Notes: a model not told the origin generated them from the sequence alone. 19,190 bases of DNA from an uncultured Pseudomonadota bacterium (GCA_937884235.1 CALGBT010000884.1:1-19190); one strand, 5' to 3'; counted from the stretch's first letter, positions 1 through 7,668 are shown. Program-made: numbers and translations.

Positions 1-13
1 GGAGTCGTGTCGC

Positions 14-90
14 GGGCCAGTAGCTCTAATTGGCAGAGCGTCGGACTCCAAATCCGAAGGCTGGGGGTTCGAATCCCCCCTGGCCTGCCA
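14..90 (+). tRNA. trnW: tRNA-Trp (anticodon CCA)
   Basis: Complete cloverleaf seen directly. The acceptor stem pairs 14-20 with 80-86, with a G-U pair at the first position. The D stem is 23-26/36-39, the anticodon stem 41-45/53-57, and the 7-base anticodon loop 46-52 carries CCA at 48-50. The T stem is 63-67/75-79 with loop TTCGAAT at 68-74. The discriminator base is G87 and the CCA tail is encoded at 88-90. It decodes UGG. The secE start lies only 18 bases downstream, so the tRNA is probably cut out of a transcript that continues into secE. tRNA-Trp next to secE is a recurring bacterial arrangement, usually preceded by tuf, which here would lie left of the window. Confidence 0.98.
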
Positions 91-108
91 GCGTTTGAGG
101 TCGATTTA

Positions 109-495
109 ATGAATCTGCAGCGCTTCGTGAATATCGGGTACGTCTTGGTTGGTCTTCTGTCCTGGGTCATCAGCTCCAGCCTCTTTGGTTGGCTGATGGA
201 CCTCATTTCCCGGGATTTCGACCGGCCGCTCATCGGCACCGACTTCGCGCGCAGTGACCTGCTTGGGTTGCTGTGCGGGCTGGCGGCAGGCATTGCGTTG
301 AAGATGAATCGCAGCGTCAATACCTGGGCCCTTGAGGTGGCTAATGAACTGAAGAAGGTGACCTGGCCGTCGTGGGACGAGACCCGAGTGTCCACAGTGG
401 TGGTTATCATCACTTCGATCATCGTGGCTCTGATTCTGGGATCCTTCGATGCACTGTGGGCCTTCCTGTCATCCGCGATTTACAGCCTCGGTTAG
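109..495 (+). CDS. secE: Preprotein translocase subunit SecE
   Basis: 128-aa SecE, the essential small subunit that clamps SecY in the inner-membrane SecYEG channel. Three hydrophobic segments are visible at about residues 9-30, 49-65 and 93-113. This is the long form seen in E. coli (127 aa) rather than the single-helix form of many Gram-positives. The family hallmark, an amphipathic cytoplasmic helix ending in ELKKVTWPSWDET at residues 80-92, precedes the last membrane segment. The reading frame stays open upstream into the tRNA gene, but the start is placed at ATG 109 because the upstream part is tRNA sequence. A weak GAGG at 97-100 lies 8 bases before this ATG. nusG follows after 23 bases, the usual secE-nusG pair. 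Confidence 0.95.
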   Translation: MNLQRFVNIGYVLVGLLSWVISSSLFGWLMDLISRDFDRPLIGTDFARSDLLGLLCGLAAGIALKMNRSVNTWALEVANELKKVTWPSWDETRVSTVVVIITSIIVALILGSFDALWAFLSSAIYSLG

Positions 496-518
496 GATTC
501 ACGGAGAGGACGTTTCCC

Positions 519-1070
519 ATGAGCGACGAAATGAAAGAGCTTGAACTGAAATGGTATGCGGTCCACGCCCTGAGCGGGTACGAGGAGAAGGCTAAGAACT
601 TCCTCCTCTATCGAGTGCGGGACGAGGGCGTGGAGGACCATTTCGGCGAGATTATCGTGCCAACGGAGACGGTTGTTTCGGTTGTCGACGGCAAGAAGAG
701 GGAGTCTACCAGGCGCTCTATGCCCGGGTATCTCTTTGTTCAAATGCACCTGACAGAGCAAACCTGGCACCTGCTGCGGAACACGGAGAAGGTAACCGGT
801 TTTGTCGGCAACTCTCGTAACCCGCGTCCCATGCGGGAACGTGAGATCAACAAAGTGCTCAAGCAGATGGAAGAAGGGGCGGAAGCGCCCAAGCCGGCGG
901 TGACCTTCGATGAAGGCATGGCCGTGCGGATAATCGATGGTCCGTTTGCCACCTTCTCCGGACAGGTGGACGAGGTCAAGCCAGACAAGCAGAAGCTGCG
1001 TGTTCTGGTGACCATCTTCGGCCGGCAGACGCCGGTGGAATTGGACTTCATGCAAGTCGAAAAGGTGTGA
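519..1070 (+). CDS. nusG: Transcription termination/antitermination factor NusG
   Basis: 183-aa NusG, which binds RNA polymerase to suppress pausing and connects it to Rho or to ribosomal protein S10. The N-terminal NGN domain starts at about residue 11 with WYAVHALSGYEEKAK and includes MPGYLFVQM at 68-76. A linker leads to the C-terminal KOW domain from about residue 131 (EGMAVRIIDGPFATFSG). Length matches the family (E. coli 181 aa). The frame is open upstream, overlapping secE, but ATG 519 is chosen because GGAGAGGA at 503-510 lies 8 bases before it and the upstream residues resemble nothing in the family. The TGA stop at 1068-1070 is part of the Shine-Dalgarno of rplK. Confidence 0.97.
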   Translation: MSDEMKELELKWYAVHALSGYEEKAKNFLLYRVRDEGVEDHFGEIIVPTETVVSVVDGKKRESTRRSMPGYLFVQMHLTEQTWHLLRNTEKVTGFVGNSRNPRPMREREINKVLKQMEEGAEAPKPAVTFDEGMAVRIIDGPFATFSGQVDEVKPDKQKLRVLVTIFGRQTPVELDFMQVEKV

Positions 1071-1078
1071 GGTAAATC

Positions 1079-1504
1079 ATGGGTAAGAAAGTAGTAGCTA
1101 ATCTCCGATTGCACATCCAGGGCGGCCAGGCCACACCGGGCCCGCCCGTAGGCCCGGCCCTCGGACAGCACGGCCTGAATATCATGCAGTTCTGCAAGGC
1201 GTTCAATGCCGACACGACGGAAGTCACCGGCTTGCGCGTCCCCGTGGACATCACGGTCTTTGCTGATCGCTCCTTCAAGTTTTCGGTGCACACCCCGTGT
1301 GCTTCGGAGTTGCTGAAGAAGGCAGCCAAGATCAAGAAGGGCTCGGGCGTTCCGAATCGGCAGAAGGTGGCTCGGGTCAAGCTGCAGCAGATCCGAGAGA
1401 TCGCGGCCACCAAGATGAAAGATCTCTACGCGGCCGACGAGGAAGCAGCGATTAGGACGATCAAAGGTACTGCGCGCAGCATGGGCATCGACGTCGTCGA
1501 ATAG
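1079..1504 (+). CDS. rplK: 50S ribosomal protein L11
   Basis: 141-aa L11, which binds the GTPase-associated region of 23S rRNA at the base of the L7/L12 stalk and helps stimulate elongation-factor GTPases and the stringent response. The N-terminal domain has the characteristic ATPGPPVGPALGQHG at residues 18-32; prolines 22 and 23 lie in the segment associated with thiostrepton binding in the family. The C-terminal rRNA-binding domain ends in GTARSMGIDVVE. Length is as expected (E. coli 142 aa). The start at 1079 follows TGAGGT at 1068-1073, which overlaps the nusG stop, so translation of the two is probably coupled. A 57-base gap separates it from rplA. Confidence 0.98.
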   Translation: MGKKVVANLRLHIQGGQATPGPPVGPALGQHGLNIMQFCKAFNADTTEVTGLRVPVDITVFADRSFKFSVHTPCASELLKKAAKIKKGSGVPNRQKVARVKLQQIREIAATKMKDLYAADEEAAIRTIKGTARSMGIDVVE

Positions 1505-1561
1505 GACCCCGCGGTGAAGCAGGAGAGGGATTCTTTACGCCCTCGTTAGGAGAGGATCATT

Positions 1562-2269
1562 ATGGGAAAACGAGGAAAGAAGTATGATGAGGCGCGAGGC
1601 CAGGTGGATCGCAGCAAGGCCTACCCGGTAGCCGAGGGTCTGGCCCTGGCAAAGTCCCTGGGCTTCGCCAAGTTTGATGAGTCCATTGACGTGGCTTTCA
1701 GGCTGGGCGTCAACCCGAAGTATTCGGACCAGATGGTGCGAGGAAGCTGCATCCTTCCCCATGGCACCGGGAAAGTCGTGCGAGTGCTTGTCTTTGCCAA
1801 GGGCGAGAAGGCCATTGAGGCGGAGAAGGCCGGTGCCGATGTGGTCGGCGATGATGACCTCGTCGAACGAATCCAGGGTGGTTTCATGGAATTCGACAAG
1901 GCCGTGGCTACGCCGGACATGATGGCCAAGGTGGGACGCCTGGGCAAGATTCTGGGTCGTCGGGGCCTGATGCCCAACCCGAAGCTGGGCACGGTTACCT
2001 TTGATGTCGAGAACGCGGTGAAGGAGGCCAAGGCTGGCCGCATCGAGTTCAAGGTGGAGAAGGCCGGTATCGTGCATGCTTGCGTGGGCCGCAAGAGCTT
2101 CTCCGATGAGCAGGTGCTGGAAAATGTGGGGGCGCTAGCCGAGGCCATCATCAAGCTCCGGCCCGCCTCTGTGAAGGGTGCTTACATTCGAACCCTGGGG
2201 ATTTCAACCTCCATGGGGCCGGGTGTTAAGATTGATACCAATGAGTTGACAGCTAGTTTCGCTAAGTGA
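1562..2269 (+). CDS. rplA: 50S ribosomal protein L1
   Basis: 235-aa L1, the protein of the mobile L1 stalk that assists release of E-site tRNA. In E. coli L1 also represses its own operon by binding the mRNA leader. Family motifs are visible: LPHGTGK at residues 65-71 and LGKILGRRGLMPN at 127-139, the latter being the L1 signature. Length matches E. coli L1 (234 aa). ATG 1562 follows AGGAGAGG at 1548-1555 with a 6-base spacer. The 57 bases before it contain a modest 5-bp stem (GAGGG 1525-1529 with CCCTC 1540-1544). That could be part of a local L1-binding site, but it is too weak to call. Downstream lies the structured rplJ leader. Confidence 0.98.
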   Translation: MGKRGKKYDEARGQVDRSKAYPVAEGLALAKSLGFAKFDESIDVAFRLGVNPKYSDQMVRGSCILPHGTGKVVRVLVFAKGEKAIEAEKAGADVVGDDDLVERIQGGFMEFDKAVATPDMMAKVGRLGKILGRRGLMPNPKLGTVTFDVENAVKEAKAGRIEFKVEKAGIVHACVGRKSFSDEQVLENVGALAEAIIKLRPASVKGAYIRTLGISTSMGPGVKIDTNELTASFAK

Positions 2270-2280
2270 GTTCTTAACCC

Positions 2281-2390
2281 GGCGAAGCAGGTTTGTGTCT
2301 GAGAAGCAGGTGCTCCGACTTTGTTGGAGCATAAACCCTGCGGAGGCCAACCTTGCGATTCCCGCGATTCCCAGCCTACCCGGCTTCGCC
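2281..2390 (+). promoter_or_regulatory. Probable L10 leader (autoregulatory mRNA structure upstream of rplJ)
   Basis: The 141-base gap between rplA and rplJ folds by eye into nested helices. A closing stem pairs GGCGAAGC 2281-2288 with GCTTCGCC 2383-2390 (8 bp, perfect). Inside it GGTTTGT 2290-2296 pairs with ATAAACC 2331-2337 (7 bp, one G-U). Within that, TGCTCC 2311-2316 pairs with GGAGCA 2326-2331, so base 2331 can join only one of the two inner stems. A one-sided internal loop (about 2297-2310, GTCTGAGAAGCAGG) separates the two inner stems. In many bacteria an RNA at this position binds the L10-(L12) complex through a kink-turn-like loop and represses rplJL translation. Position and architecture fit; assignment to that family is inference. 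Confidence 0.7.
2355..2372 (+). repeat. Perfect 9-bp tandem repeat in the rplJ leader
   Basis: GCGATTCCC occurs twice head to tail at 2355-2363 and 2364-2372. It lies in the otherwise unpaired 3' half of the rplJ leader, between the inner hairpins and the 3' strand of the closing stem. No function is evident. It may be a simple replication-slippage duplication or a spacer. Confidence 0.85.
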
Positions 2391-2410
2391 AAAATAGGGA
2401 GGAGGCAGCA

Positions 2411-2941
2411 TTGAAGAAGATGGAGAAGGTAGAGGTCGTTCAGCAGTTGCGGACGGCCCTCGGCGACTCTCCAGCTGCCGTTGTGGTGGAGTATAAGGGG
2501 ATCACTGTTGCATCCCTACATACTCTTCGCAACCAGCTGAGAGAGCGTGGTGCGACGCTCAGGGTGGTCAAGAACACCCTGCTGCTGCGCGCCGTCGAAG
2601 GGACCGCCAATGCCGCATTGAAGGATCTCGCCGGTGGACCCATCGCCGTGGCATACGCTGCTGCGGATGGTGAAGTCGCCGGATTGGCGAAGGAAATCGT
2701 TGCTTTTGGCAAGCGGGAGAATCTGCTGGTCATCCGTGGCGGCATCCTTTCGGGTAAGACGCTTGATGTGGCCGGCGTGCAAGAACTGGCGACCCTTCCC
2801 AGCCTGGACGAACTGCGGGCGAAGACCCTTGGGCTCTTCAACGCACCAGCTGAGAGGTTCCTCAGTACGCTGTTGGCAGCACCGCGGAATTTCCTCGGTG
2901 TACTCAATGCAAGGGTCGACAAAGAATCTGCAAACAACTGA
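2411..2941 (+). CDS. rplJ: 50S ribosomal protein L10
   Basis: 176-aa L10, the stalk base that anchors L7/L12 dimers to the ribosome beside L11. The N-terminal rRNA-binding domain begins MKKMEKVEVVQQLRTALG, and a long C-terminal helix (about residues 135-176) has the alternating hydrophobic pattern that binds L12 N-termini. The frame stays open upstream to 2321, but those codons lie inside the leader structure. The start is placed at TTG 2411 because GGAGG at 2401-2405 lies 5 bases before it and the resulting N-terminus matches the family. ATG 2420, three codons later, is the alternative but would leave a 14-base spacer. A UUG start may keep synthesis low relative to rplL. rplL follows after 27 bases. 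Confidence 0.95.
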   Translation: MKKMEKVEVVQQLRTALGDSPAAVVVEYKGITVASLHTLRNQLRERGATLRVVKNTLLLRAVEGTANAALKDLAGGPIAVAYAAADGEVAGLAKEIVAFGKRENLLVIRGGILSGKTLDVAGVQELATLPSLDELRAKTLGLFNAPAERFLSTLLAAPRNFLGVLNARVDKESANN

Positions 2942-2968
2942 TTTCTAAAAGAAAAGAGAGGGAACACA

Positions 2969-3361
2969 ATGTCTGACATTACGATCGAACAAGTAAAAGA
3001 CTTTCTGGGCAAATTGACCGTCGTCGAAATCGCTGGCTTGGTGAAGGATCTGGAAGAGGCCTGGGGCGTTTCCGCCGCTGCCCCCGTCGCTGCCGCTGCC
3101 GCAGGTGGCCCCGTTGCCGCCGCTGTTGAAGAAGCTGCTGAGCCCACCGAGTTCAACGTTACCTTGACCGGCTTTGGCAGCCAGAAACTGCAGGTCATCA
3201 AGGAAGTTCGTGCCATTACCGGTCTCGGTCTCAAGGAAGCCAAGGATCTGGTTGACGGCGTTCCGAAGCCGCTCAAGGAGAGCGTCAACAAGGAAGAGGC
3301 TGCCGATCTCAAGAAGCAGATTGAAGGCGCCGGCGGGACGGTAGACATCTCTGCCGTCTAG
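2969..3361 (+). CDS. rplL: 50S ribosomal protein L7/L12
   Basis: 130-aa L7/L12, the multi-copy stalk protein that recruits translation factors and stimulates their GTPase activity. The N-terminal dimerisation and L10-binding domain spans about residues 1-34. A flexible alanine-, glycine- and proline-rich hinge covers about 35-58. The C-terminal factor-binding domain begins at FNVTLTGFG (62-70) and includes VIKEVRAITGLGLKEAK. Length is typical (E. coli 121 aa, the excess being mostly hinge). ATG 2969 follows AGAGGGA at 2957-2963. It lies after rplJ in the same transcript, and the hairpin at 3404-3428 downstream separates its expression from rpoBC. Confidence 0.98.
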   Translation: MSDITIEQVKDFLGKLTVVEIAGLVKDLEEAWGVSAAAPVAAAAAGGPVAAAVEEAAEPTEFNVTLTGFGSQKLQVIKEVRAITGLGLKEAKDLVDGVPKPLKESVNKEEAADLKKQIEGAGGTVDISAV

Positions 3362-3403
3362 GCATGGTTGGCAGTAGTAGCTTTGCTGAAGCGATGATGT
3401 AGG

Positions 3404-3430
3404 AGGGCGGGCCCGAGTGGCCCGCCCTTT
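3404..3430 (+). terminator. rplL-rpoB intergenic hairpin, probable attenuator
   Basis: A perfect 10-bp GC-rich stem pairs AGGGCGGGCC (3404-3413) with GGCCCGCCCT (3419-3428) across the loop CGAGT, and is followed only by TTT at 3428-3430 before GGCTC. The short U-tract predicts partial rather than full termination. In E. coli a leaky terminator at exactly this place lowers rpoBC transcription relative to rplJL. Position and shape support the same role here; the read-through fraction cannot be told from sequence. Confidence 0.75.
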
Positions 3431-3453
3431 GGCTCTCTTGCTAGAGGGATTAT

Positions 3454-6400
3454 ATGGGGTCCAATATCTCCACCGACCTGAGACTCAGGAAAAGCTACGG
3501 CACCTTAAAGACGATTGTTGAGCCGCCCGATTTGATTCGGGTCCAGAAGGAATCGTACGAGAACTTCCTTCAAAGGGACATCGTGGCTGACAAGCGTACC
3601 GATGCCGGCCTCCAGGGCGTCTTCAAATCGGTCTTCCCCATTAAGGGAATGAACGACCTCGTGAGCCTCGACTTCCAGTGGTACAAGCTGGAAGACCCGA
3701 AGTACGAAATGGACGAATGTCGCCAGCGGGGCATGACCTATCAGTCCCCGGTGCGGGTGAAAGTCTGTTTGACGGTGTACGAGGTGGACGAGGACACGGG
3801 CGTCAAGACGTTGCGCGACATGAAGGAGCAGGAAGTCTACTTTGGTGACATGCCCCTCATGACTCGCAATGGCACCTTCGTGGTCAATGGCGTTGAGCGT
3901 GTTGTCGTCAACCAGTTGCACCGTTCCCCGGGGGCCTTCTTCAAGGCCGTCAAGGGTAAGAAGACTGGTGTTGGCAAGATTCTCTACGCGGCCCAGTTGA
4001 TTCCCTATCGCGGGAGCTGGCTCGACTTCCAGTTTGACCAGAAGGACTTCATCTGGGTGCTGGTTGACCGCAATCGCTCCAAGAAGGCCAAAGTCTATGC
4101 TTCGACCTTCCTGAAGGCGCTGGGGTACACCTCCCAGGACTTACTGGATTACTTCTACGATCGTGAGACGGTGACCATCGACAAGAATGGTCTCTTCTGG
4201 CGCAAGCTCGACTTCGATCTCCTCAAGGAGAAATGGGCAACCGCAGAGATTAAGGACCCGAAGACCGGGCGTACCTTGATTCGGCGCGGGGCTCGGATGA
4301 CCGAGAAGCAGATTCGGCGTCTTGAGAAGTTGAAGATCTTTTCCGCGCAAATGACGGACGAAGAGATCTGCAGCAAGGTGGTGGCTGAAGACATCGTCGA
4401 CGATGCGACTGGCGAAGTCCTCTGCGAGGCCAATCAGCCCCTTGACAAGACGCTCCTCGACGAACTGAGCGAACGTGGCGTCACGGAGTTCGACATCCTC
4501 TTCTTCGATGACCGCAACGTCGGCCCATTCTTCCGCAATACCTTGGCGGCGGACAAGACCGAGACGCAGGACGAAGCGGTGATGGAGATTTACCGCAAGC
4601 TCCGTCCCGGTGACCCGGCAACCCCGGTTCAGGCCAAGAAGTACTTTGAGGGGCTCTTCTTCTCTCGAGCTCGCTATGACCTCTCTCCGGTTGGTCGCCT
4701 CAAGCTCAACACCCGCTTCCAACTGGACGAGCCACTCGATTCCACCGTTCTCACCAAGCGTGACATCATTGAGGTAGTCCGCTATCTCGTTGAGTTGCGC
4801 AATGGCCGTGGCGATATTGATGACATCGATCATCTCGGCAACCGCCGTGTGCGATCCGTTGGTGAGTCGCTGGAGAACAAGTATCGGGTTGGCCTGGTGC
4901 GAATGGAGCGCTCCATCAAAGAGCGCATGAAGAGTCAGAGCGCTGAGTTGGACAAGCTGATGCCCCACGACCTGATTAACTCCAAGCCGGTTATCGCGGT
5001 GGTCAATGAGTTCTTCGGGTCCGGTGAGCTTTCCCAGTTCATGGATCAGACCAATCCCCTCTCTGAGATGACCCACAAGCGTCGTCTCTCGGCATTGGGA
5101 CCGGGTGGTCTGACCAGAGAGCGGGCGGGCTTTGAAGTGCGAGACGTGCACAATACTCACTACGGTCGAATCTGCCCGATTGAAACGCCTGAAGGGCCCA
5201 ACATCGGTCTTATTTCCTCCCTCTCCACCTATGCTCGGGTCAACGAGTATGGTTTCATCGAGACGCCGTATCGAACGGTGAAAGATGGAGTGGTGAGCAA
5301 GGATGTGGACTTCCTTTCGGCCACCGAAGAGTCCCGGTACATCATCGCCCAGGCGACGGCGCCTCGGGATGCCAAGGGCAAGCTCAAGGGTCCTCTGGTT
5401 TCGGCTCGAAAGCAGGGCGACTTCGTCCAGGTCCGCCCCGACGAAATCGACCTCATGGACGTCTCGTCCACCCAGCTTGTTTCGGTGGCCGCGGCGCTGG
5501 TGCCCTTCCTCGAACACGATGACGCCAACCGTGCACTGATGGGCGCCAACATGATGCGCCAGGCGGTTCCGCTGCTCACCTCCGAGGCCCCCATTGTCGG
5601 GACCGGCATGGAGGGTGTGGTGGCCCGCAACTCTGGTGTCACCTGCGTGGCTGACCACGATGGCGTGGTCGAATCCATCGATGCGAGCCGGATTGTGGTG
5701 CGCCGAGAGGGTCGAGGGGCGGTCTCTATCCCCAAGCCGGATATCTACACTCTCATTAAATATACCCGCTCCAACCAGAACACCTGCATCAACCAGCGTC
5801 CGTTGGTGCGTAAGGGTGACCGGGTGAAGCGCGGGCAGATCATCGCCGATGGTGCTGCCACTGATGGCGGCGAATTGGCGCTGGGCAAGAATGTGGTGGT
5901 CGCCTTCATGCCCTGGAAGGGATACAACTTCGAGGATGCAATGCTCGTCTCCGAGCGTCTGGTCCACGACGATGTCTATACCTCGGTCCATATCTTCGAG
6001 TATGAGTGCGTTGCCCGGGAGACCAAGCTGGGCAAAGAGGAGATTACCCGGGACATCCCCAATGTGAGCGAAGAGGCTCTGGGGAATCTCGATGAATCAG
6101 GAATTATTCGCATTGGTGCCGAGGTTCGGCCCGGCCATATTCTGGTGGGCAAGATTACGCCGAAGGGCGAAACCATGCTCTCCCCCGAGGAGAAGTTGCT
6201 GCGGGCCATTTTTGGTGAGAAAGCCGGCGATGTTCGGGATACCTCACTGAAGGTCCCCACTGGTGTTCGGGGAACCGTTATTGGGGCCAAGGTCTTTGCC
6301 CGCAAGGGCGTGGAAAAGGACACGCGGTCCCGTGGGCTGGAAGAGGCCGAGCGGACGAAGCTGGCGAAGGACCGTGATGACGAAGTGAAGATCATCGTCG

Positions 6401-7593
6401 ATTCCGCGGCCGCCCGGGCTCGGGCGTTGCTGGTTGGCCAGACTACTGCGGCCAAGGTTGTCAGTGAAGGTGGCAAGAGCCTGTTGGCTAAGGCGACGGC
6501 GCTGACCCTCGAGAATCTGGAGAAGGTTCCCGACGAACTCCTGACCACTATCAAGGTGACTGACGAGAAGGCTGAGGAAGGGCTGGCCCAACTGCACGAA
6601 GTAACGCAGGAGCAGATCGATATCTGCAGAAACCTCTTCGACCAGCGCATTGACCGCTTGGGCAAGGGCGAGGATCTGCCTCCTGGCGTCATCAAGATCG
6701 TCAAGGTCTACGTTGCCGTCAAGCGTCGCCTCTCTGTTGGTGACAAGATGGCTGGTCGGCACGGTAACAAGGGTGTTATCTCCCGCGTGCTGCCCATTGA
6801 GGACATGCCCTACCTGGCTGATGGTCGTCAAGTTGACGTGGTCCTCAATCCGCTGGGCGTTCCTTCCCGAATGAACGTCGGCCAGATTCTTGAGACCCAT
6901 CTGGGTTGGGCCGCGCACAACCTCGGTCGGCAGATCAACATTATGTTTGAGGAAGCCTACGGTGAGAAGGCCATTCGCAAGGAACTCAGGAAATACTATG
7001 ATTCCACGGCAGAGAAGAAACTCATCGATGGACTCGAAGAGGATGACCTGCGGCGGCTGGTAGTTGACCTCAGGCCCGGCATCCGTGTCTGTACGCCGGT
7101 CTTTGATGGCGTCATGGAATCAGAGATCAAGTCCCTGCTGGAAGAGGCAGGGCTGTCGCAGCGCGGCCAGGAGATTCTCTTCGATGGTCGGTCCGGCGAG
7201 CCGTTTGCGCAGGACGTCACGGTGGGCGTGATGTACATGTTGAAACTCCACCACCTGGTGGACGACAAGGTGCACGCTCGCTCAACTGGTCCTTACTCGC
7301 TTGTTACCCAGCAGCCGCTGGGGGGCAAGGCCCAGTTCGGTGGACAGCGATTGGGCGAGATGGAGGTCTGGGCCATCGAGGCATACGGCGCGGCCTACAC
7401 CTTGCAGGAATTCCTCACCGTGAAATCCGATGATGTCATCGGCCGGACGCGGATGTACGAAGCGATCGTCAAGGGCGAGAACGTCCTTGAGGCTGGTATC
7501 CCCGAGTCCTTCAATGTCTTGATGAAAGAGGTGAAGAGCCTGGGCATCGAGATGGAGTTGATTGAGGAAGGCCGGGAAGAGAAGTACGCGTAG
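3454..7593 (+). CDS. rpoB: DNA-directed RNA polymerase subunit beta
   Basis: 1379-aa beta subunit (E. coli 1342), which forms one pincer and part of the active centre of RNA polymerase. The rifampicin-pocket region is at residues 522-549. All classical resistance positions carry wild-type residues: L526, Q528, D531, H541, R544, S546 and L548, corresponding to E. coli 511, 513, 516, 526, 529, 531 and 533. The second cluster, IETPEGPNIGLI, is intact. The active-site motif GDKMAGRHGNKG at 1096-1107 holds the two conserved lysines K1098 and K1106. A long insertion of about 955-1073 corresponds to the beta insertion of proteobacterial enzymes that Gram-positive enzymes lack. The C-terminal switch and clamp segment (about 1270-1350) is well conserved. 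ATG 3454 follows AGAGGGA at 3443-3449. rpoC follows after 75 bases. Confidence 0.99.
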   Translation: MGSNISTDLRLRKSYGTLKTIVEPPDLIRVQKESYENFLQRDIVADKRTDAGLQGVFKSVFPIKGMNDLVSLDFQWYKLEDPKYEMDECRQRGMTYQSPVRVKVCLTVYEVDEDTGVKTLRDMKEQEVYFGDMPLMTRNGTFVVNGVERVVVNQLHRSPGAFFKAVKGKKTGVGKILYAAQLIPYRGSWLDFQFDQKDFIWVLVDRNRSKKAKVYASTFLKALGYTSQDLLDYFYDRETVTIDKNGLFWRKLDFDLLKEKWATAEIKDPKTGRTLIRRGARMTEKQIRRLEKLKIFSAQMTDEEICSKVVAEDIVDDATGEVLCEANQPLDKTLLDELSERGVTEFDILFFDDRNVGPFFRNTLAADKTETQDEAVMEIYRKLRPGDPATPVQAKKYFEGLFFSRARYDLSPVGRLKLNTRFQLDEPLDSTVLTKRDIIEVVRYLVELRNGRGDIDDIDHLGNRRVRSVGESLENKYRVGLVRMERSIKERMKSQSAELDKLMPHDLINSKPVIAVVNEFFGSGELSQFMDQTNPLSEMTHKRRLSALGPGGLTRERAGFEVRDVHNTHYGRICPIETPEGPNIGLISSLSTYARVNEYGFIETPYRTVKDGVVSKDVDFLSATEESRYIIAQATAPRDAKGKLKGPLVSARKQGDFVQVRPDEIDLMDVSSTQLVSVAAALVPFLEHDDANRALMGANMMRQAVPLLTSEAPIVGTGMEGVVARNSGVTCVADHDGVVESIDASRIVVRREGRGAVSIPKPDIYTLIKYTRSNQNTCINQRPLVRKGDRVKRGQIIADGAATDGGELALGKNVVVAFMPWKGYNFEDAMLVSERLVHDDVYTSVHIFEYECVARETKLGKEEITRDIPNVSEEALGNLDESGIIRIGAEVRPGHILVGKITPKGETMLSPEEKLLRAIFGEKAGDVRDTSLKVPTGVRGTVIGAKVFARKGVEKDTRSRGLEEAERTKLAKDRDDEVKIIVDSAAARARALLVGQTTAAKVVSEGGKSLLAKATALTLENLEKVPDELLTTIKVTDEKAEEGLAQLHEVTQEQIDICRNLFDQRIDRLGKGEDLPPGVIKIVKVYVAVKRRLSVGDKMAGRHGNKGVISRVLPIEDMPYLADGRQVDVVLNPLGVPSRMNVGQILETHLGWAAHNLGRQINIMFEEAYGEKAIRKELRKYYDSTAEKKLIDGLEEDDLRRLVVDLRPGIRVCTPVFDGVMESEIKSLLEEAGLSQRGQEILFDGRSGEPFAQDVTVGVMYMLKLHHLVDDKVHARSTGPYSLVTQQPLGGKAQFGGQRLGEMEVWAIEAYGAAYTLQEFLTVKSDDVIGRTRMYEAIVKGENVLEAGIPESFNVLMKEVKSLGIEMELIEEGREEKYA

Positions 7594-7599
7594 TCGCAC

Positions 7600-7615
7600 G
7601 CGGTCTACGGACCGC
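7600..7615 (+). other. Stable UNCG-type hairpin in the rpoB-rpoC gap
   Basis: GCGGTC (7600-7605) pairs perfectly with GACCGC (7610-7615) around the loop TACG. In RNA this gives a C(UACG)G tetraloop, one of the exceptionally stable tetraloop types. It starts 6 bases after the rpoB stop and has no following U-tract, so it is unlikely to be an intrinsic terminator. It could instead protect the rpoB 3' end, mark an RNA-processing site, or insulate rpoC translation. The function is inference. Confidence 0.7.
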
Positions 7616-7668
7616 ATTCTGGAACCGATGGCGCTCGTTCCCCAGACGAGGGAGCAGGAGGGGTTGCC

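Noticed and set aside
7..108. Upstream extension of secE through the tRNA gene
   Set aside because: These codons are the tRNA-Trp sequence itself. ATG 109 gives a full-length SecE.
372..518. Upstream extension of nusG overlapping secE
   Set aside because: The extra 49 residues are out-of-frame secE sequence. A good Shine-Dalgarno precedes ATG 519.
2321..2410. Upstream extension of rplJ
   Set aside because: It would translate the leader structure and matches nothing in L10. The Shine-Dalgarno at 2401-2405 points to TTG 2411.
4141..5991. A 616-codon open frame on the - strand inside rpoB, plus others opposite rpoB and rpoC (for example 7282-8319)
   Set aside because: They lie opposite unmistakable conserved genes, have low-complexity His/Arg/Leu-rich translations with no recognisable family, and are expected from biased codon use on the + strand.
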